Source: Pirellulaceae bacterium (lineage in GTDB: Bacteria > Planctomycetota > Planctomycetia > Pirellulales > Pirellulaceae). Taken from it: 59,375 nucleotides of DNA. The stretch covers positions 1 to 59,375 of the forward strand of contig JAGFJK010000395.1 of assembly GCA_024102795.1 (NCBI GenBank), written 5' to 3'. This document shows positions 43,224 through 53,868 of this stretch, piece by piece. Every line of letters starts with the position of its first letter. Within the stretch, counting starts at the first letter, position 1. The position numbers and the translations under genes are program-made. The notes beneath the pieces are model-generated. The model was not told the origin of the DNA. It did not search any database and worked only from the letters and a program-made list of their open reading frames with translations.

Positions 43224-45467
43224 TTACGAACGGCTGCCGCTGCGTTCGGCCGGGCCGGGTGATTCGCCGTCGCCCTTGTCGGCGGCCTTGTCCTTTTCCA
43301 GACTGGAGCGGGCCGCCGCCTCGCCCGTGCCAGGAACCACGCGGGGCCGCGGCGAGCTTTCCTCGATCAGCCGCCGCAGTTCGCTGGCGTCGATCGATTC
43401 GACTTCGATCAGCCGCCGGGTAATCGCCAGCAGGGCCTCGCGGCGCGTCTGGAGGATATGCCGAGTGCTTTCGATCGACTCGGCCAGGATCTGCCGCACC
43501 TCCTCGTCGATTTCCCGGGCGGTCCGTTCGCTGTGCGTGCGGAGGCGTTCGTCGCCTCCGGCCGTCGCCAGAAAGGCCGAACCGGTGCGGTCGCGATAAC
43601 TGACCCTTCCCAGGCGGCTCATCCCATAATCCATCACCATGCTGCGAGCGATTTCGGTGGCTCGTTCCAGATCGTTCTGGGCGCCGGTCGAGATGTCCTC
43701 GTAAATCATCTCCTCGGCGACCGTCCCGGCCAGCAGCACCTGGATCCGGCTCAGCAGTTCGCTGCGGGTCATCAGGAAACGGTCGCCTTCGGGCCGCTGC
43801 ATGGTGTAGCCCAGGGCGGCCAGGCCGCGGGGAATGATCGAGACCTTGTGCACCGGGTCGGTATTGGGCAGGCTGTAGGCGACCAGGGCATGGCCGCTTT
43901 CGTGATAGGCGACGCGTTGCTTCTCGTCGTCGTTCATCACGCGCTGCTTCTTCTCCAGGCCGGCCGTCACCCGTTCGACCCCTTCGTTGAACTCCGTCAT
44001 GCCCACGGCGGCCCGGTCGCGCCGCGCCGCCAGCAAAGCGGCTTCATTCACCAGGTTGGCCAGGTCCGCGCCGACGAACCCTGGGGTGATCGAAGCGACT
44101 TCCTTCAGCTCGACGTCGCTGTCCAGCTTGACCGACTTGACATGGACTTTCAGGATGTCCTCGCGGCCCCGCACGTCGGGCCGGTCAACCAGCACGGTGC
44201 GGTCGAATCGTCCGGGCCGCAACAGGGCCTGATCCAGCGTCTCGGGACGGTTGGTGGCCGCCATGACGATCACGCCGTTGTTCGAATCAAAGCCGTCCAT
44301 TTCGACCAGCAAGGCGTTCAACGTCTGTTCCCGCTCGTCGTGTCCTCCGATGATCCCGGCCCCCCGGCTCTTGCCCAGCGCGTCCAGCTCGTCAATGAAA
44401 ATAATGCACGGCGCCTTGGCTTCAGCCTGCTGGAACATGTCGCGAACTCGTGCCGCGCCCACGCCCACGAACATCTCCACGAAGTCGCTGCCCGACAGGC
44501 TGAAGAACGGCACGCCCGCCTCGCCGGCGATCGCCTTGGCCAACAGCGTCTTGCCGGTGCCGGGAGGACCGACCAGCAGCACGCCCTTGGGGATGCGGCC
44601 GCCGAGGCGCTGATAGCGTTCGGGGGACCGCAGGAAATCGACCACTTCACGCACTTCCTCCACCGCCTCGTCGATCCCCGCCACGTCGTCGAACGTGACG
44701 CCCAGGTCTTCCATGGCGTACAACCGGCCCCGGCTGCGGCCAAACTGCATCGGCGAGCCGGCTCCGCCCAGCCTCCGCATCATGATCACGAAAAACAGGA
44801 TCAGGATCGCCGTGAACACCAGCATCGGCGCATACGCCTTCCAGGCACTCGGCTCCGACTCGAACTGCCAGTTCAGCGCGCCGCTCCGCCGGTCCAGTTC
44901 CGCGAACAGGCGATCGGCGGCGGCGTCCGAAGCGATCGATGTGCGAAACTGCACGTCCCGTTGCATCCGGTCCTTGGCCGAAGGCGGTTCCAGTACTTCA
45001 ATGTCCACGGTGCCCCAGACCGACCGGTTGCCCACCGTCAGCGACCGCAGGTTGCTGTAGCGGACCCGCTGGATCGACTTGTAATCGAGCTCGGCGATGG
45101 TCGATGGGCGCGATCCGGCGGGCTTGCCGGTGGAGTCCGGCGCCGGCGAATCGGCGGGGCGCTCCGAACCGCTTTCGGCCGGCTCCCGCAGCGGAGCGTC
45201 CGCACTACCTCCCGCAGCTACCGCGGCATCTCCAGCCTTTGCATGGCCCTCAGGCCCGGCATTTCCCCCTGCCTCCACGGTAACCGGGTAGGCCTCCACC
45301 AGGGCCAGCAGGTGCCGGTATTCCATGTCCCATTTCAGTTGGTTGATGTACCAGACCAGCACGACCACGACGCCCAGTCCGGCCGCAATCAGGTACCAGA
45401 GCAGACTTTGGTTGGGTGAATTCTTCCCGTCCTGCGATCTGCGGCTGGGACGTTCTTCCTGGCTCAT
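43224..45467 (-). CDS. ftsH: ATP-dependent zinc metalloprotease FtsH
   Basis: The 747-residue membrane protease degrades misfolded membrane proteins and regulators. TM1 is about 22-41 and TM2 about 213-230, so the region outside the cytoplasm has about 170 residues against 70 in E. coli; residues 65-122 of it are Ala/Glu/Pro-rich and probably disordered. The AAA domain has Walker A GPPGTGKT (300-307), FIDELDALG and the second-region RPGRFDR. The protease site is HESGH (522-526). A hydrophilic tail ends the protein. It converges on the MnmE-like gene with only 42 bases between. Confidence 0.97.
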   Translation of the reverse strand: MSQEERPSRRSQDGKNSPNQSLLWYLIAAGLGVVVVLVWYINQLKWDMEYRHLLALVEAYPVTVEAGGNAGPEGHAKAGDAAVAAGGSADAPLREPAESGSERPADSPAPDSTGKPAGSRPSTIAELDYKSIQRVRYSNLRSLTVGNRSVWGTVDIEVLEPPSAKDRMQRDVQFRTSIASDAAADRLFAELDRRSGALNWQFESEPSAWKAYAPMLVFTAILILFFVIMMRRLGGAGSPMQFGRSRGRLYAMEDLGVTFDDVAGIDEAVEEVREVVDFLRSPERYQRLGGRIPKGVLLVGPPGTGKTLLAKAIAGEAGVPFFSLSGSDFVEMFVGVGAARVRDMFQQAEAKAPCIIFIDELDALGKSRGAGIIGGHDEREQTLNALLVEMDGFDSNNGVIVMAATNRPETLDQALLRPGRFDRTVLVDRPDVRGREDILKVHVKSVKLDSDVELKEVASITPGFVGADLANLVNEAALLAARRDRAAVGMTEFNEGVERVTAGLEKKQRVMNDDEKQRVAYHESGHALVAYSLPNTDPVHKVSIIPRGLAALGYTMQRPEGDRFLMTRSELLSRIQVLLAGTVAEEMIYEDISTGAQNDLERATEIARSMVMDYGMSRLGRVSYRDRTGSAFLATAGGDERLRTHSERTAREIDEEVRQILAESIESTRHILQTRREALLAITRRLIEVESIDASELRRLIEESSPRPRVVPGTGEAAARSSLEKDKAADKGDGESPGPAERSGSRS

Positions 45468-45526
45468 GCGGTTTCTCGGATGACTGAGGCGACGGGTGAC
45501 AGGGGCGAGATTGGCCGGATGAGGAT

Positions 45527-45532
45527 ATTATA
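45527..45532 (-). promoter_or_regulatory. -10 box of the ftsH promoter
   Basis: A perfect TATAAT lies on the minus strand 60 bases before the ftsH ATG. No good -35 box is found at 16-18 bases (CTTTCC at best), so activation or another sigma may be involved. The spacer is shared with the dxr promoter on the other strand. Confidence 0.5.
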
Positions 45533-45588
45533 GCGTGGGCCCAGCGGGGGAAAGCACGTGAATGGCTGGGGATTCCCGCCGATACGTC

Positions 45589-45617
45589 TTGCCCGCATTT
45601 TGCCGTCCACCTAGAAT
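45589..45617 (+). promoter_or_regulatory. Promoter of dxr-rseP
   Basis: TTGCCC (45589-45594) and TAGAAT (45612-45617) are 17 bases apart. The dxr ATG is 114 bases downstream, leaving a moderately long leader in which I see no riboswitch-like structure. Confidence 0.6.
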
Positions 45618-45731
45618 GCGCCTGGTCGGAAGTATTGGCCCGGCTTTGCTTTAGCGGAAACCGTCGCCACCCTTGTCGGGCCTGCGGCTGTCGCCATGCG
45701 GTGTCCTGGCCGCGTCCCTGTAAGTTCGCTC

Positions 45732-46898
45732 ATGGTCGACCGTACGCGGAACGTCGCCGTCCTGGGATCCACCGGCAGTATCGGCCGCAGCACGCTGGAT
45801 GTGATTTCCGCCAGCCAGGGGCGGCTGCGAGTGGTCGGGCTCTCGGCCCACAGGAAGTTGGCCGAGCTCTGCCAGCAAGCCAGCCGCACTCAGCCGCGGT
45901 GGGTCGTGGCGGCGGACGAGCGGCTGGCGGGCGAGTTTGACTGGAGCCGTCTGCCAGGCACGGTCGAACGGCTGACGGGCCAGGACGGTCTGCGGCGGTT
46001 GGCGTCGGCGGACGAAGTGGACATTGTGGTGGCGGCCATCGTGGGCAGCGCGGGACTGCGCGGGACCTGGGCGGCGCTGGAAGCGGGCAAGACCGTGGCT
46101 CTGGCGAACAAGGAGACGCTGGTCATGGCCGGGCCGCTGGTCACGCGACTGGCTCAGCAGCACGGCGCCCGGCTGCTGCCCGTGGACAGCGAGCACAGCG
46201 CGATTTTTCAGGCTTTCCAGTGCGGCCGGCCGGCGGAAGTCAAACGGGTGATCCTGACGGCCAGCGGCGGCCCTTTCCGCAGGCACTCGGCCGAACAACT
46301 GGCCCGCGTCACGGTGGCCGACGCGCTGACCCATCCGACCTGGGAGATGGGCGAAAAGATCACGATCGATTCGGCGACCATGATGAACAAGGCCCTGGAG
46401 ATCATCGAAGCCCGCTGGCTGTTCGATCTGCGTCCGGAGCAGATCGACGTGGTGGTGCACCCGCAGTCGATCGTGCATTCGATGGTGGAATTCCAGGACG
46501 GGTCGGTCGTCGCCCAGCTCAGTCCCCCGGACATGCGATTACCGATCCAGTATGCTTTAACGTATCCGGACCGTCAGCCTGGCTGCAGTCCTCGGCTGGA
46601 CTTCACCCAGAGTCTCCGGCTGGACTTCGAGCCGCCCGACGAGGAGCGGTTTCCGGCCTTGCGGCTGGGATACGAGGTGGCGGCGGCGGGCGGCACCGCG
46701 GGCGCCGTGTTGAACGCGGCCAACGAGGCGGCCGTGGCGCAGTTCCTGGCCGGCGCGATCGGTTTCACGGAGATCGTCCCGGCCTGTCGAACGGTATTGA
46801 ACCAACATCATTTCGATCCCCAGCCGACGCTGGACCAGTTGTTGCAACTGGACCGCTGGGCTCGGGAGGAGGTTACGCGGTGGGTTTGCACCTCTTAG
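45732..46898 (+). CDS. dxr: 1-Deoxy-D-xylulose 5-phosphate reductoisomerase
   Basis: The 388-residue enzyme makes 2-C-methyl-D-erythritol 4-phosphate, the committed step of the MEP isoprenoid pathway, and is the target of fosmidomycin. The NADPH site is VLGSTGSIG. The catalytic regions include [27 protein letters not shown] and [11 protein letters not shown]. Length is normal. ATG at 45732 is used rather than an in-frame start 12 codons earlier. Its last 19 bases overlap the start of rseP, a common pairing of isoprenoid and envelope genes. Confidence 0.97.
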   Translation: MVDRTRNVAVLGSTGSIGRSTLDVISASQGRLRVVGLSAHRKLAELCQQASRTQPRWVVAADERLAGEFDWSRLPGTVERLTGQDGLRRLASADEVDIVVAAIVGSAGLRGTWAALEAGKTVALANKETLVMAGPLVTRLAQQHGARLLPVDSEHSAIFQAFQCGRPAEVKRVILTASGGPFRRHSAEQLARVTVADALTHPTWEMGEKITIDSATMMNKALEIIEARWLFDLRPEQIDVVVHPQSIVHSMVEFQDGSVVAQLSPPDMRLPIQYALTYPDRQPGCSPRLDFTQSLRLDFEPPDEERFPALRLGYEVAAAGGTAGAVLNAANEAAVAQFLAGAIGFTEIVPACRTVLNQHHFDPQPTLDQLLQLDRWAREEVTRWVCTS

Positions 46899-49078
46899 CG
46901 GCCATCACGCTCTCGGACGTGCTGGGCTACGCCTGGGTCATCTTTCTGGTGGCTGCCGGCCTGGGGTTCGTGATCTTCGTACACGAACTGGGACACTTCC
47001 TGGTAGCCAAGGCGTGCGGCGTCAAGTGCGAGAAGTTCTATATCGGCTTCGACGTGCCGATCCGCATCGGTCCGATCCGCTTCCCGCGGACGCTGGGCAA
47101 GTTCCGCTGGGGCGAGACCGAGTACGGCATCGGCATCATTCCGTTGGGCGGCTACGTCAAAATGTTGGGCCAGGACGACGATCCCCGCAACGCGGCCCGC
47201 GAAGCCGAACGAATTCGCCTGCAGAAGGAACAGGCTCAGGGCGGTACGGGCACGATGCCGTCCGGCAAGGGCGAGAGCGACGCCGAGTTCGAGCTGGATC
47301 CCCGCAGCTACCCGGCCAAGTCGGTTCCGCAGCGGATGGCCATCATTTCGGCGGGCGTCATCATGAACTTGATTTTCGCCGTGGTCTTCGCCACGGTCGC
47401 CTACATGTCGGGCGTGCTGTTCACCCCGTGCGTCGTCGGCATGACCGCGCCGGGCGACCCGGCGTGGGTGGCCGGCATGCGGCCCGGCGACAAGATCGTG
47501 CAACTGGCACGCGACGAACCGGCGGACGAGCACATGCGCTTCGACTGGGAACTCCGGCAGCGGGTCGCTCAGGCCGGCATGGACGATCCCGTCCCACCGA
47601 TGAACATCCTGGTGCGGCGGCTGGACGGCGAGGAGCAGTGGCTGGAGATCACGCCGACCGACCGGATGAAGAAGGCATCCGACCAGGTGGACTTCGTGAC
47701 GCTGGGCATTCTACCACCCCGGTCGACAAAGCTTTCCAGCACCCAGCCCGTCAAGGAATACATGGCCGCCGGTCGGGCTCAGCCGCCACTGCAAGGTGGT
47801 GACCGCGTAATCGCCGTCAACGGCCAGCCGTTGCCGCGGGACGAGGCGAGCGGGCAGGTGTACTTCTTCGAACTGGAAAAGCATCTGGCCCGGCATCTGA
47901 CCGAGCCGATTACGCTGACGGTCGAGCGGCCGCTGGAGGCCGAGCCGGGCGCGGGGGGCCAGCCGGTCAAGACGGTCGACGTCGTCGTGCCTCCCAGTCC
48001 GCTGCGCTGGCTGGGGCTGACGATGCGGATGGGTCCCATTGTGGCCCTGCAGGCAGGATCGCCCGCCGCCGAGGCGGGTTTTCAGCCAGGCGACGTCATC
48101 CAGTCGGTCGACGGCGTGCCGGTGGGCGATCCGCTGACGCTGCCGCAGCGCGTGTCGGTCGACAAGCCGCGACCGATCGTGTTTGAGGTCGAACGGCAGG
48201 AGACCGCGGGCCAGGGACTGGTCGCGCTGACCGTGACTCCCCGCGGCCCGCCCCGCTACAGTCCGCCGCTGGGCCTGGGCGCTCGCATGTCGCTGGACCA
48301 GCTTGGGATCGCCTACCAGGTGGAACCGGTGGTGACCGAGGTCCTGCCCGGCTCGCCCGGCGCCGAGGCGGGGTTGCTGCCCGGCGACCGGATCACGGCC
48401 GTGCAGTGGGTGGCCGAGAGCGAGGAACTGGCGAAGCAGGTTGCGGCGAATTACGGCAGCACGCACGCCCGGGTCAAGGAACTGAACCCGGACAGCTACA
48501 GTTGGCCCTATGTGCACGGGCGGTTGCAGGAGGACTGGCCCGAATTGAAGCTTCGCCTGGTTGCGGACCGCGGCGGCAAGACGATCGAAACCGAGCCGCT
48601 GGCCAGCGTCGAGGCGGACGGTTACTTCGGCCTGCACCGGGGTCTACGGCCGACGGCGTACGAGCTGAGGCACTATGCGTCGTCGCTGGGCGAGGCGACG
48701 ACGCTGGGCCTGCGCGAGACGAAGGAAAAGCTGTTCGACGTGTTCGGCGTGCTGGGAGCGCTGGCCACTGGACGGTTGAACGCCCGCAACCTGGTCGGTC
48801 CGGTGGGGATCGCCACCGTGGCGGGAGTGGAGGCGTCGCGCGGGATCCCCCGGCTGCTGCTGTTCCTGACGTTGCTGAGCGCCAACTTGGCGATCCTGAA
48901 TTTCCTCCCGATCCCGGCGCTCGACGGCGGCCACATGATGTTTCTGATCGCCGAAGCCGTGACCGGCAAACCGGTCGACGAACGCGTGCAGGGGACGCTG
49001 ACCCTGATCGGAGTGGTCTGCCTGCTGGGACTGATGATTTTCGTCGTCAGCAACGACATCGGGATGTGGTTCCGGTAA
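46880..49078 (+). CDS. rseP: RseP-type site-2 protease with several PDZ domains
   Basis: The 732-residue membrane metalloprotease cuts membrane-bound anti-sigma factors or signal-peptide remnants. The start is GTG at 46880 with AGGAGG 7 bases upstream, inside the end of dxr. The zinc site HELGH is at 35-39 and the third ligand region is [14 protein letters not shown] near the end. Three PDZ-like units can be seen ([40 protein letters not shown]), with a fourth weaker one ([15 protein letters not shown]). E. coli RseP has 450 residues and two PDZ domains. The next gene starts right at its stop. Confidence 0.95.
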   Translation: MGLHLLAAITLSDVLGYAWVIFLVAAGLGFVIFVHELGHFLVAKACGVKCEKFYIGFDVPIRIGPIRFPRTLGKFRWGETEYGIGIIPLGGYVKMLGQDDDPRNAAREAERIRLQKEQAQGGTGTMPSGKGESDAEFELDPRSYPAKSVPQRMAIISAGVIMNLIFAVVFATVAYMSGVLFTPCVVGMTAPGDPAWVAGMRPGDKIVQLARDEPADEHMRFDWELRQRVAQAGMDDPVPPMNILVRRLDGEEQWLEITPTDRMKKASDQVDFVTLGILPPRSTKLSSTQPVKEYMAAGRAQPPLQGGDRVIAVNGQPLPRDEASGQVYFFELEKHLARHLTEPITLTVERPLEAEPGAGGQPVKTVDVVVPPSPLRWLGLTMRMGPIVALQAGSPAAEAGFQPGDVIQSVDGVPVGDPLTLPQRVSVDKPRPIVFEVERQETAGQGLVALTVTPRGPPRYSPPLGLGARMSLDQLGIAYQVEPVVTEVLPGSPGAEAGLLPGDRITAVQWVAESEELAKQVAANYGSTHARVKELNPDSYSWPYVHGRLQEDWPELKLRLVADRGGKTIETEPLASVEADGYFGLHRGLRPTAYELRHYASSLGEATTLGLRETKEKLFDVFGVLGALATGRLNARNLVGPVGIATVAGVEASRGIPRLLLFLTLLSANLAILNFLPIPALDGGHMMFLIAEAVTGKPVDERVQGTLTLIGVVCLLGLMIFVVSNDIGMWFR

Positions 49079-49789
49079 GTGATTCGAGTCGTTCTGTTCG
49101 ATGCGGTCGGCACGCTGTTCTATCCCGTGCCGGGAGTGGCCGAAGTCTATCGTGCCGCGGGCCGGAGATTTGGTTCCAACCGTACCGAGGCGGAAATTCG
49201 GCAGCGGTTCGAGCGGGCGCTGGAGCGGCAGGCAGTGGTGCCGACCAGCGCCGTGGGGGTGCCGACCAGCGCCGAGGGGGAGCGGGCCAGGTGGCGGCGG
49301 ATCGTGGCCGAGGTATTGGACGACGCGACGGACGCCGAGGCCGCCTTCGAAGCGCTCTGGGAACATTTCGCCCGGCCCGCGCACTGGCGGTTGTTCGACG
49401 ATGTGGAACCGGCCTGGGCGCGGCTTCGTCGCCAGGGCCTCGCGGCGGCGATCGCCTCCAACTTCGACGACCGGCTGGAAGCCTTGTGCCGGGGTCTGCC
49501 GCCACTGCCGGACGCAGTGGCCGTGTTCCATTCCGCGGGCATCGGCTATGCCAAGCCCGATCCGCGGTTTTACGACGAGGTGGCTCGCCGCCTGGCGCTG
49601 AGCCCGGAGCAGTTGGCGCTGGTGGGAGACCATCTCCAGCACGACTACCACGCCGCGCGTGTCGCCGGCTGGCACGCCGTATGGCTCGACCGCCGGGCGA
49701 CCCGCGAGCCGCTGGCCGATCCGGACCAACCGCCGCCGATTCGCGCCGCGTCGCTGGTGGAAGCGGTTGAACTGCTGCTTGGGTGCTGA
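49079..49789 (+). CDS. HAD-superfamily protein with a DxV nucleophile motif
   Basis: The 236-residue protein starts at GTG 49079, directly after the rseP TAA. The HAD fold is clear: motif I VVLFDAVGTLF, motif II SNF, Lys in AKPDPRFYDE and motif IV GDHLQHDYHAA. In motif I the second Asp (general acid/base) is Val, as in the HDHD3-like group, so hydrolase activity may be weak or absent. A 21-bp tandem duplication adds a repeat of VPTSA in the cap. Its position suggests it is cotranscribed with rseP. Confidence 0.85.
   Translation: MIRVVLFDAVGTLFYPVPGVAEVYRAAGRRFGSNRTEAEIRQRFERALERQAVVPTSAVGVPTSAEGERARWRRIVAEVLDDATDAEAAFEALWEHFARPAHWRLFDDVEPAWARLRRQGLAAAIASNFDDRLEALCRGLPPLPDAVAVFHSAGIGYAKPDPRFYDEVARRLALSPEQLALVGDHLQHDYHAARVAGWHAVWLDRRATREPLADPDQPPPIRAASLVEAVELLLGC
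49238..49279. repeat. 21-bp in-frame tandem duplication
   Basis: GTGCCGACCAGCGCCGTGGG and the next base (49238-49258) are followed by a copy with one changed base (49259-49279). It repeats seven residues in the cap region of the HAD-like protein. Confidence 0.85.
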
Positions 49790-49973
49790 GAGGCACGTCC
49801 GCGGAGTCGCCGCCGCGGACGGGCTTGAGTTTCCGGGTTCCCGCGGGGCGTAATTCTCTCTTGCCGCTCGGTTGCCGGATCGAGTAGCATCCGGCCGCCA
49901 CCGGGCGGGATCGCGGAGGCGGTCAGCGGCGCCCGAATCGTGGCCGACGGCAGCTTCAGGAAAGGATGCCCCT

Positions 49974-51032
49974 TTGAAGACGATCACGCTGAGGGAAGTG
50001 GCCCAACTGGTTGGCGGCGAACTGAGCGGCGATGAGCATGGGAACATCGAGATTCGCGGCGCCGCCATCATCCGGGATGCCACCGAGCACGACATCACGC
50101 TGGCGGACGACGAGCGGTTGGCGGAGCAACTGGCTCGCTGCCCCGCGGCGGCCGCGATCGTGACCCGCAAGTTCCAACCCAACGGCTTGCCCTGGGTCGC
50201 TGTCGCGGACGTGCACCAGGCGTTCACGCGGCTGGTGCGGTTCTTCCGCCCGCCGCGGAAGCAGAAGTTCGTCGGGATCAGTCCGGCCGCGCATATCAGC
50301 CTTTCGGCCCGCATCGCCGCCGACGCGCAGATCCACCCCGGCGCGGTCGTGGGCGACGACGTGGAAATCGGCGCCGGTTGCGTCATTCATTCGAACGTGA
50401 CCATCATGGCCGGCTGCAAGCTGGCCGAGCAGGTCGAACTGTTTCCGAATGTCGTGCTGTACGAAGGGACCGTGATCGGCCCGCGCAGCGTGATCCACGG
50501 CGGAGCCGTCCTGGGCGCGTACGGCTTCGGCTACCGCACGGTCCAGGGTCGCCACGAACGGGGCCCGCAACTGGGATATGTCGAGATCGGAGCGGACGTC
50601 GAGATTGGCGCCGGAGCGACGATCGACCGCGGCACCTACGGCGCCACGGTGATTGGCGACGGCACGAAGATCGACAACCAGGTGATGATCGGCCACAACT
50701 GCCGCATCGGCCGGCACAACCTGCTCTGCTCGCAAGTCGGCATCGCCGGCAGTTGCAGCAGCGGCGATTACGTGGTCATGGCCGGGCAAGTGGGCCTGGC
50801 CGACCATCTAGACGTGGGCGACCGCGCCGTGCTCGGCGCCAAGGCCGGCGTCATGCACAACGTCCCCGTGGGAGAAACCTGGGTCGGCATCCCCGCCACG
50901 CCGCAAAGGGAACAGTTTCAGTTCTGGGGCATCATGCGGAAGATGCCCGACTTCCGCCGCCATGTGCGGCAACTGGAACTGCGGATCGAGCAGTTGCAGC
51001 AGCAGATCAACGGCCGCGCCGACGCGGCGTAG
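49974..51032 (+). CDS. lpxD: UDP-3-O-acylglucosamine N-acyltransferase
   Basis: The 352-residue enzyme adds the N-linked acyl chain in lipid A synthesis. The start is TTG at 49974 with AAAGGA 8 bases upstream. The N-domain ([16 protein letters not shown]) precedes a left-handed helix of hexapeptide repeats (about 100-320) with the active-site region [15 protein letters not shown]-terminal helical tail ends the protein. lpxD directly followed by lpxI places lipid A genes together. Confidence 0.94.
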   Translation: MKTITLREVAQLVGGELSGDEHGNIEIRGAAIIRDATEHDITLADDERLAEQLARCPAAAAIVTRKFQPNGLPWVAVADVHQAFTRLVRFFRPPRKQKFVGISPAAHISLSARIAADAQIHPGAVVGDDVEIGAGCVIHSNVTIMAGCKLAEQVELFPNVVLYEGTVIGPRSVIHGGAVLGAYGFGYRTVQGRHERGPQLGYVEIGADVEIGAGATIDRGTYGATVIGDGTKIDNQVMIGHNCRIGRHNLLCSQVGIAGSCSSGDYVVMAGQVGLADHLDVGDRAVLGAKAGVMHNVPVGETWVGIPATPQREQFQFWGIMRKMPDFRRHVRQLELRIEQLQQQINGRADAA

Positions 51033-51063
51033 ACCTCGGTGATGATTGGGCCCACGGCCTGTC

Positions 51064-51088
51064 GGACCCGACGGGTCCCGGACCCGTC
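51064..51088 (+). promoter_or_regulatory. Two competing hairpins between lpxD and lpxI
   Basis: GGACCC/GGGTCC (51064-51078, loop GAC) and GACGGGTC/GACCCGTC (51070-51088, loop CCG, then TT) share bases and cannot form together. This resembles a small attenuator or a weak terminator, or an unrelated repeat. Confidence 0.45.
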
Positions 51089-51106
51089 TTACGTGAGTCA
51101 ACCTGT

Positions 51107-52030
51107 ATGTCATCCAACTCACGCGACACAAGCAACGCACACCACGCGCGGCGGCTGGGGTTGATCGCCGGCTGGGGTCGCTTTCCGCTGGTGCTGGCCG
51201 AGGCCTTGCACGCTCAGGGTTACCAGGTGTTCGGCCTGGGCATCAAGGACCATGCCGACCCTTCGATCGAAAGCTACTGCACCGAGTACCGCGAGCTGGG
51301 GATCGCTCGGATGGGCGCGGCGATTCGTCTGTTTCGCCGCTGGGACGTCCGCCAGGCAACGATGGCGGGCAAGGTCCACAAGGCCCGCATGTTCCAGCCG
51401 CTGGCTTTCTGGAAGCACTTCCCCGACCTGAAGACAGCTCAAGTTTTCTACCGTTCGTTCGTGACCATGAGCCGCGATCGGCGCGACGATACGCTGCTGA
51501 GCACCGTGGTGCGAGCGTTCGCCGACGAAGGCATCGAACTGGCGGCCGCCACGGATTTTGCCCCGGAGTTACTCGTGAACGAAGGCTTGCTCAGTGGCCG
51601 GCCCCTGTCGGCCAGGCAGCGGAAGGATGTCCAGTTCGGCTGGCAACTGGCCAAGGAAATGGGACGCCTGGACGTGGGACAGAGCGTGGCGGTCAAGGAC
51701 CAGGCCGTGCTGGCGATCGAGGCGATTGAAGGAACCGACGAGTGCATTCGCCGCGCCGGTCGCCTCTGTCCCAGCGGCGGATTCACGCTGGTCAAGGTGG
51801 CCAAGCCTCAGCAGGACATGCGCTTCGACGTGCCGACGGTCGGCCTGGGCACGTTGCGGGCGCTGGTCGAGGCGGGCGGCCGGGTGCTGGCGATTGAGGC
51901 CGGCAAGACCATCGTGATCGATCAGCCCGAAGTCGTGGCGTTCGCCGAGCGACATCAGTTGACCGTGGTCGCGCTGCGCGCGGAGCACATTGAGCAAGTG
52001 AAACCGTGGCCAGCGGAATCCGCCGCCTGA
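51107..52030 (+). CDS. lpxI: UDP-2,3-diacylglucosamine pyrophosphatase LpxI
   Basis: The 307-residue protein belongs to the LpxI (DUF1009) family, which hydrolyses UDP-2,3-diacylglucosamine where LpxH is absent. Family features include LGLIAGWGRFPLVLAE, ATMAGKVHK, DDTLLSTVVRAFADEGIEL and the C-domain QSVAVKDQAVLAIEAIEGTD with CPSGGFTLVKVAKP. The start is ATG 51107. It follows lpxD by 74 bases. Confidence 0.93.
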   Translation: MSSNSRDTSNAHHARRLGLIAGWGRFPLVLAEALHAQGYQVFGLGIKDHADPSIESYCTEYRELGIARMGAAIRLFRRWDVRQATMAGKVHKARMFQPLAFWKHFPDLKTAQVFYRSFVTMSRDRRDDTLLSTVVRAFADEGIELAAATDFAPELLVNEGLLSGRPLSARQRKDVQFGWQLAKEMGRLDVGQSVAVKDQAVLAIEAIEGTDECIRRAGRLCPSGGFTLVKVAKPQQDMRFDVPTVGLGTLRALVEAGGRVLAIEAGKTIVIDQPEVVAFAERHQLTVVALRAEHIEQVKPWPAESAA

Positions 52031-52391
52031 GACCGATTGCGCCCCTCCGGAGGGCGTAAATCCCACGGCCTGGAAATTTGGGCGGCTTACAGCGACTGGT
52101 GTCCCCACGTGTGAGCGGGACTCTTCTCAAAAAGCGCGTCATTTCTACCGCGCTTCTTCCCGAATTCGTTTCCGGAAGTTCAAGCCTTCGTCATCAGACC
52201 TTCACATTGGCGGGCGAGCATAACGGTCCGCGATGGCGGCCCGATGTGCGGAGTGCGCGACCAGCGTGGTCGACGTTTGCCGGTCCGCTCGAACATACCC
52301 CTGCCTGCAGAGTTGCCGGAACTTGACCGTTACCGGTCGGCTCGCTCCCCAGTTCGATGCAGCCAGCTTTGCATCACACGGATGTTACGAC
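52031..52391. other. Spacer before the first prepilin-like gene
   Basis: These 361 bases hold a CCTCCGGAGG palindrome about 15 bases after the lpxI stop, which may end that transcript. A less GC-rich section (about 52120-52230) probably carries the promoter of the next gene, but no clear -35/-10 pair was found. No gene is supported. Confidence 0.4.
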
Positions 52392-53564
52392 ATGGACGCG
52401 ACCACAAAACCAAAGCTGCTTGATTCCAACGGGGGTGGCTGCTGCGCGTGCGACAGAGCGCGTGCCGCTCGACGCGGCTTCACGCTGGTTGAATTGCTGG
52501 TCGTGATCGGCGTGATTGGCTTGTTGATGGCACTGCTCTTCCCGGCCTTGAACGCGGCCCGCGAATCGGCCCGCAAGTCGCAATGCTCGAACAATCTCCG
52601 CCAGTTCGGGATCCGGCTGCTGGACCGGTCGGATCGGCATCGGGGCCAGTTGTGCACGGGGGCCTTCGACTGGTTGCGGGATGGGGCCGTGGGCGACCAC
52701 GGCTGGGTGGCCGACCTGGTCGCCGAAGAGGTTCCGGTCGGGCAGATGCTTTGTCCGAGCAACGAGGCCCGGATCAGCGAGACCTACAACCAGCTTCTGG
52801 AAATGACGGTCCCCGCCGACACGTGCGTCGATCGGTTGGGGGCGGCGGAACAGAAGTTTCCCGATGGCACGACCTACAAGAATGTTTGCCGCGAAATTGT
52901 CGAGAGCGGGCTGGCGCCGTTGTCCGAGGCTCGGCGGCTGGTGGTCGAGCAGCGGGCGTACGCCAAGGACCTGAACACGAACTACGTCGCCACATGGTGG
53001 CTGGTGCGTTCGGGCCTGCGGCTGGACGCGGCGGGCAACCCGGTGGTGCAGCCGGCCGGCTGTGTCCATCCCCAGCCGCTCAAGTCGCGGGCCGCCACGC
53101 GCGGACCGATGAACCTGGCGTACTTCGACGCCGCGACCGTCACCACCAGCCAGGTTCCCCTGCTGGCGGATGCCGCGGTAACCAACACACTGGCGATGGC
53201 GGTGGGGCCGGTCGTGGCCGGCGAATTCGTCGCCAAGTCGTTCACCGACGGGCCCGTGGCCAAGGCCACGATGGAGGTTCCCGTGATTCCCGGCGGCACG
53301 CCGCGCGACGGCCCGGCGGGCTGGTGGTCCGTCTGGAACAACCACGTTCTGCAGGACTATCGCGGCCTGGGGCCTGTGCATCGCGCCACGTGCAACGTGC
53401 TGTTCGCCGACGGCAGCGTGCGCAGCTACACCGATCGCGATGGCGACGGGTTGCTGAACAACGGCTTCCCGGCCAACGCCGTGACAAAGTTTGCCAGCGA
53501 GACGATCGAGCTGCCGCCTAACGAACTCTTTGGGCGTTATGTACTTGAAGCCGAAACGCGCTGA
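52392..53564 (+). CDS. DUF1559 prepilin-like protein
   Basis: The 390-residue protein has a type IV prepilin/pseudopilin N-terminus ([20 protein letters not shown]) with Phe after the likely cleavage site and Glu at +5. A 28-residue leader precedes it. The remainder is the planctomycete DUF1559 domain, ending with the [20 protein letters not shown] type sequence. Such proteins are numerous in this phylum and are thought to be secreted or assembled by pseudopilus machinery; the function is unknown. A paralogue follows. Confidence 0.9.
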   Translation: MDATTKPKLLDSNGGGCCACDRARAARRGFTLVELLVVIGVIGLLMALLFPALNAARESARKSQCSNNLRQFGIRLLDRSDRHRGQLCTGAFDWLRDGAVGDHGWVADLVAEEVPVGQMLCPSNEARISETYNQLLEMTVPADTCVDRLGAAEQKFPDGTTYKNVCREIVESGLAPLSEARRLVVEQRAYAKDLNTNYVATWWLVRSGLRLDAAGNPVVQPAGCVHPQPLKSRAATRGPMNLAYFDAATVTTSQVPLLADAAVTNTLAMAVGPVVAGEFVAKSFTDGPVAKATMEVPVIPGGTPRDGPAGWWSVWNNHVLQDYRGLGPVHRATCNVLFADGSVRSYTDRDGDGLLNNGFPANAVTKFASETIELPPNELFGRYVLEAETR

Positions 53565-53868
53565 ATCGCAACATAATCTTTGCGGAAATCAGAGATTGTC
53601 AGTCCGAACGTCGGATGCAACAACCATGCGGACGGTGACCGGTGTCGATCCAGGTGCAAGGAGACCCTTCGAGTTCACGTTGTGGTGGGCGCGGCGCGAC
53701 GGAAGCGCCAGCATCTGACGGGACGGAGGCGGGTACGGCGGCAAGGGCGGAACAATTCAGTGTGGAGGGGGCGGGAGGTGCGGCGAGTCGCATTTCCACG
53801 GGTTGCCGGTGAACCACGAGGGCCCCGGGTGAGTTTTTTTCAAGTTTCTTGGTAACAGGAGAGTCGGG
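53565..53868. other. Spacer between the two prepilin-like genes
   Basis: These 304 bases contain no supported gene. Before the second gene a T-rich run (TTTTTTTCAAGTTTCTTGG) leads into its ribosome site. Small frames here are not credible. Confidence 0.4.

Noticed and set aside
43458-45419. Plus-strand frame of 653 codons
   Set aside because: It is antisense to ftsH.
45618-45731. Riboswitch before dxr
   Set aside because: The leader is about 110 bases but shows no conserved aptamer-like pairing.
46220-46879. Upstream part of the rseP frame inside dxr
   Set aside because: It lies in another frame of dxr and has no signal; the GTG at 46880 has a near-perfect ribosome site.
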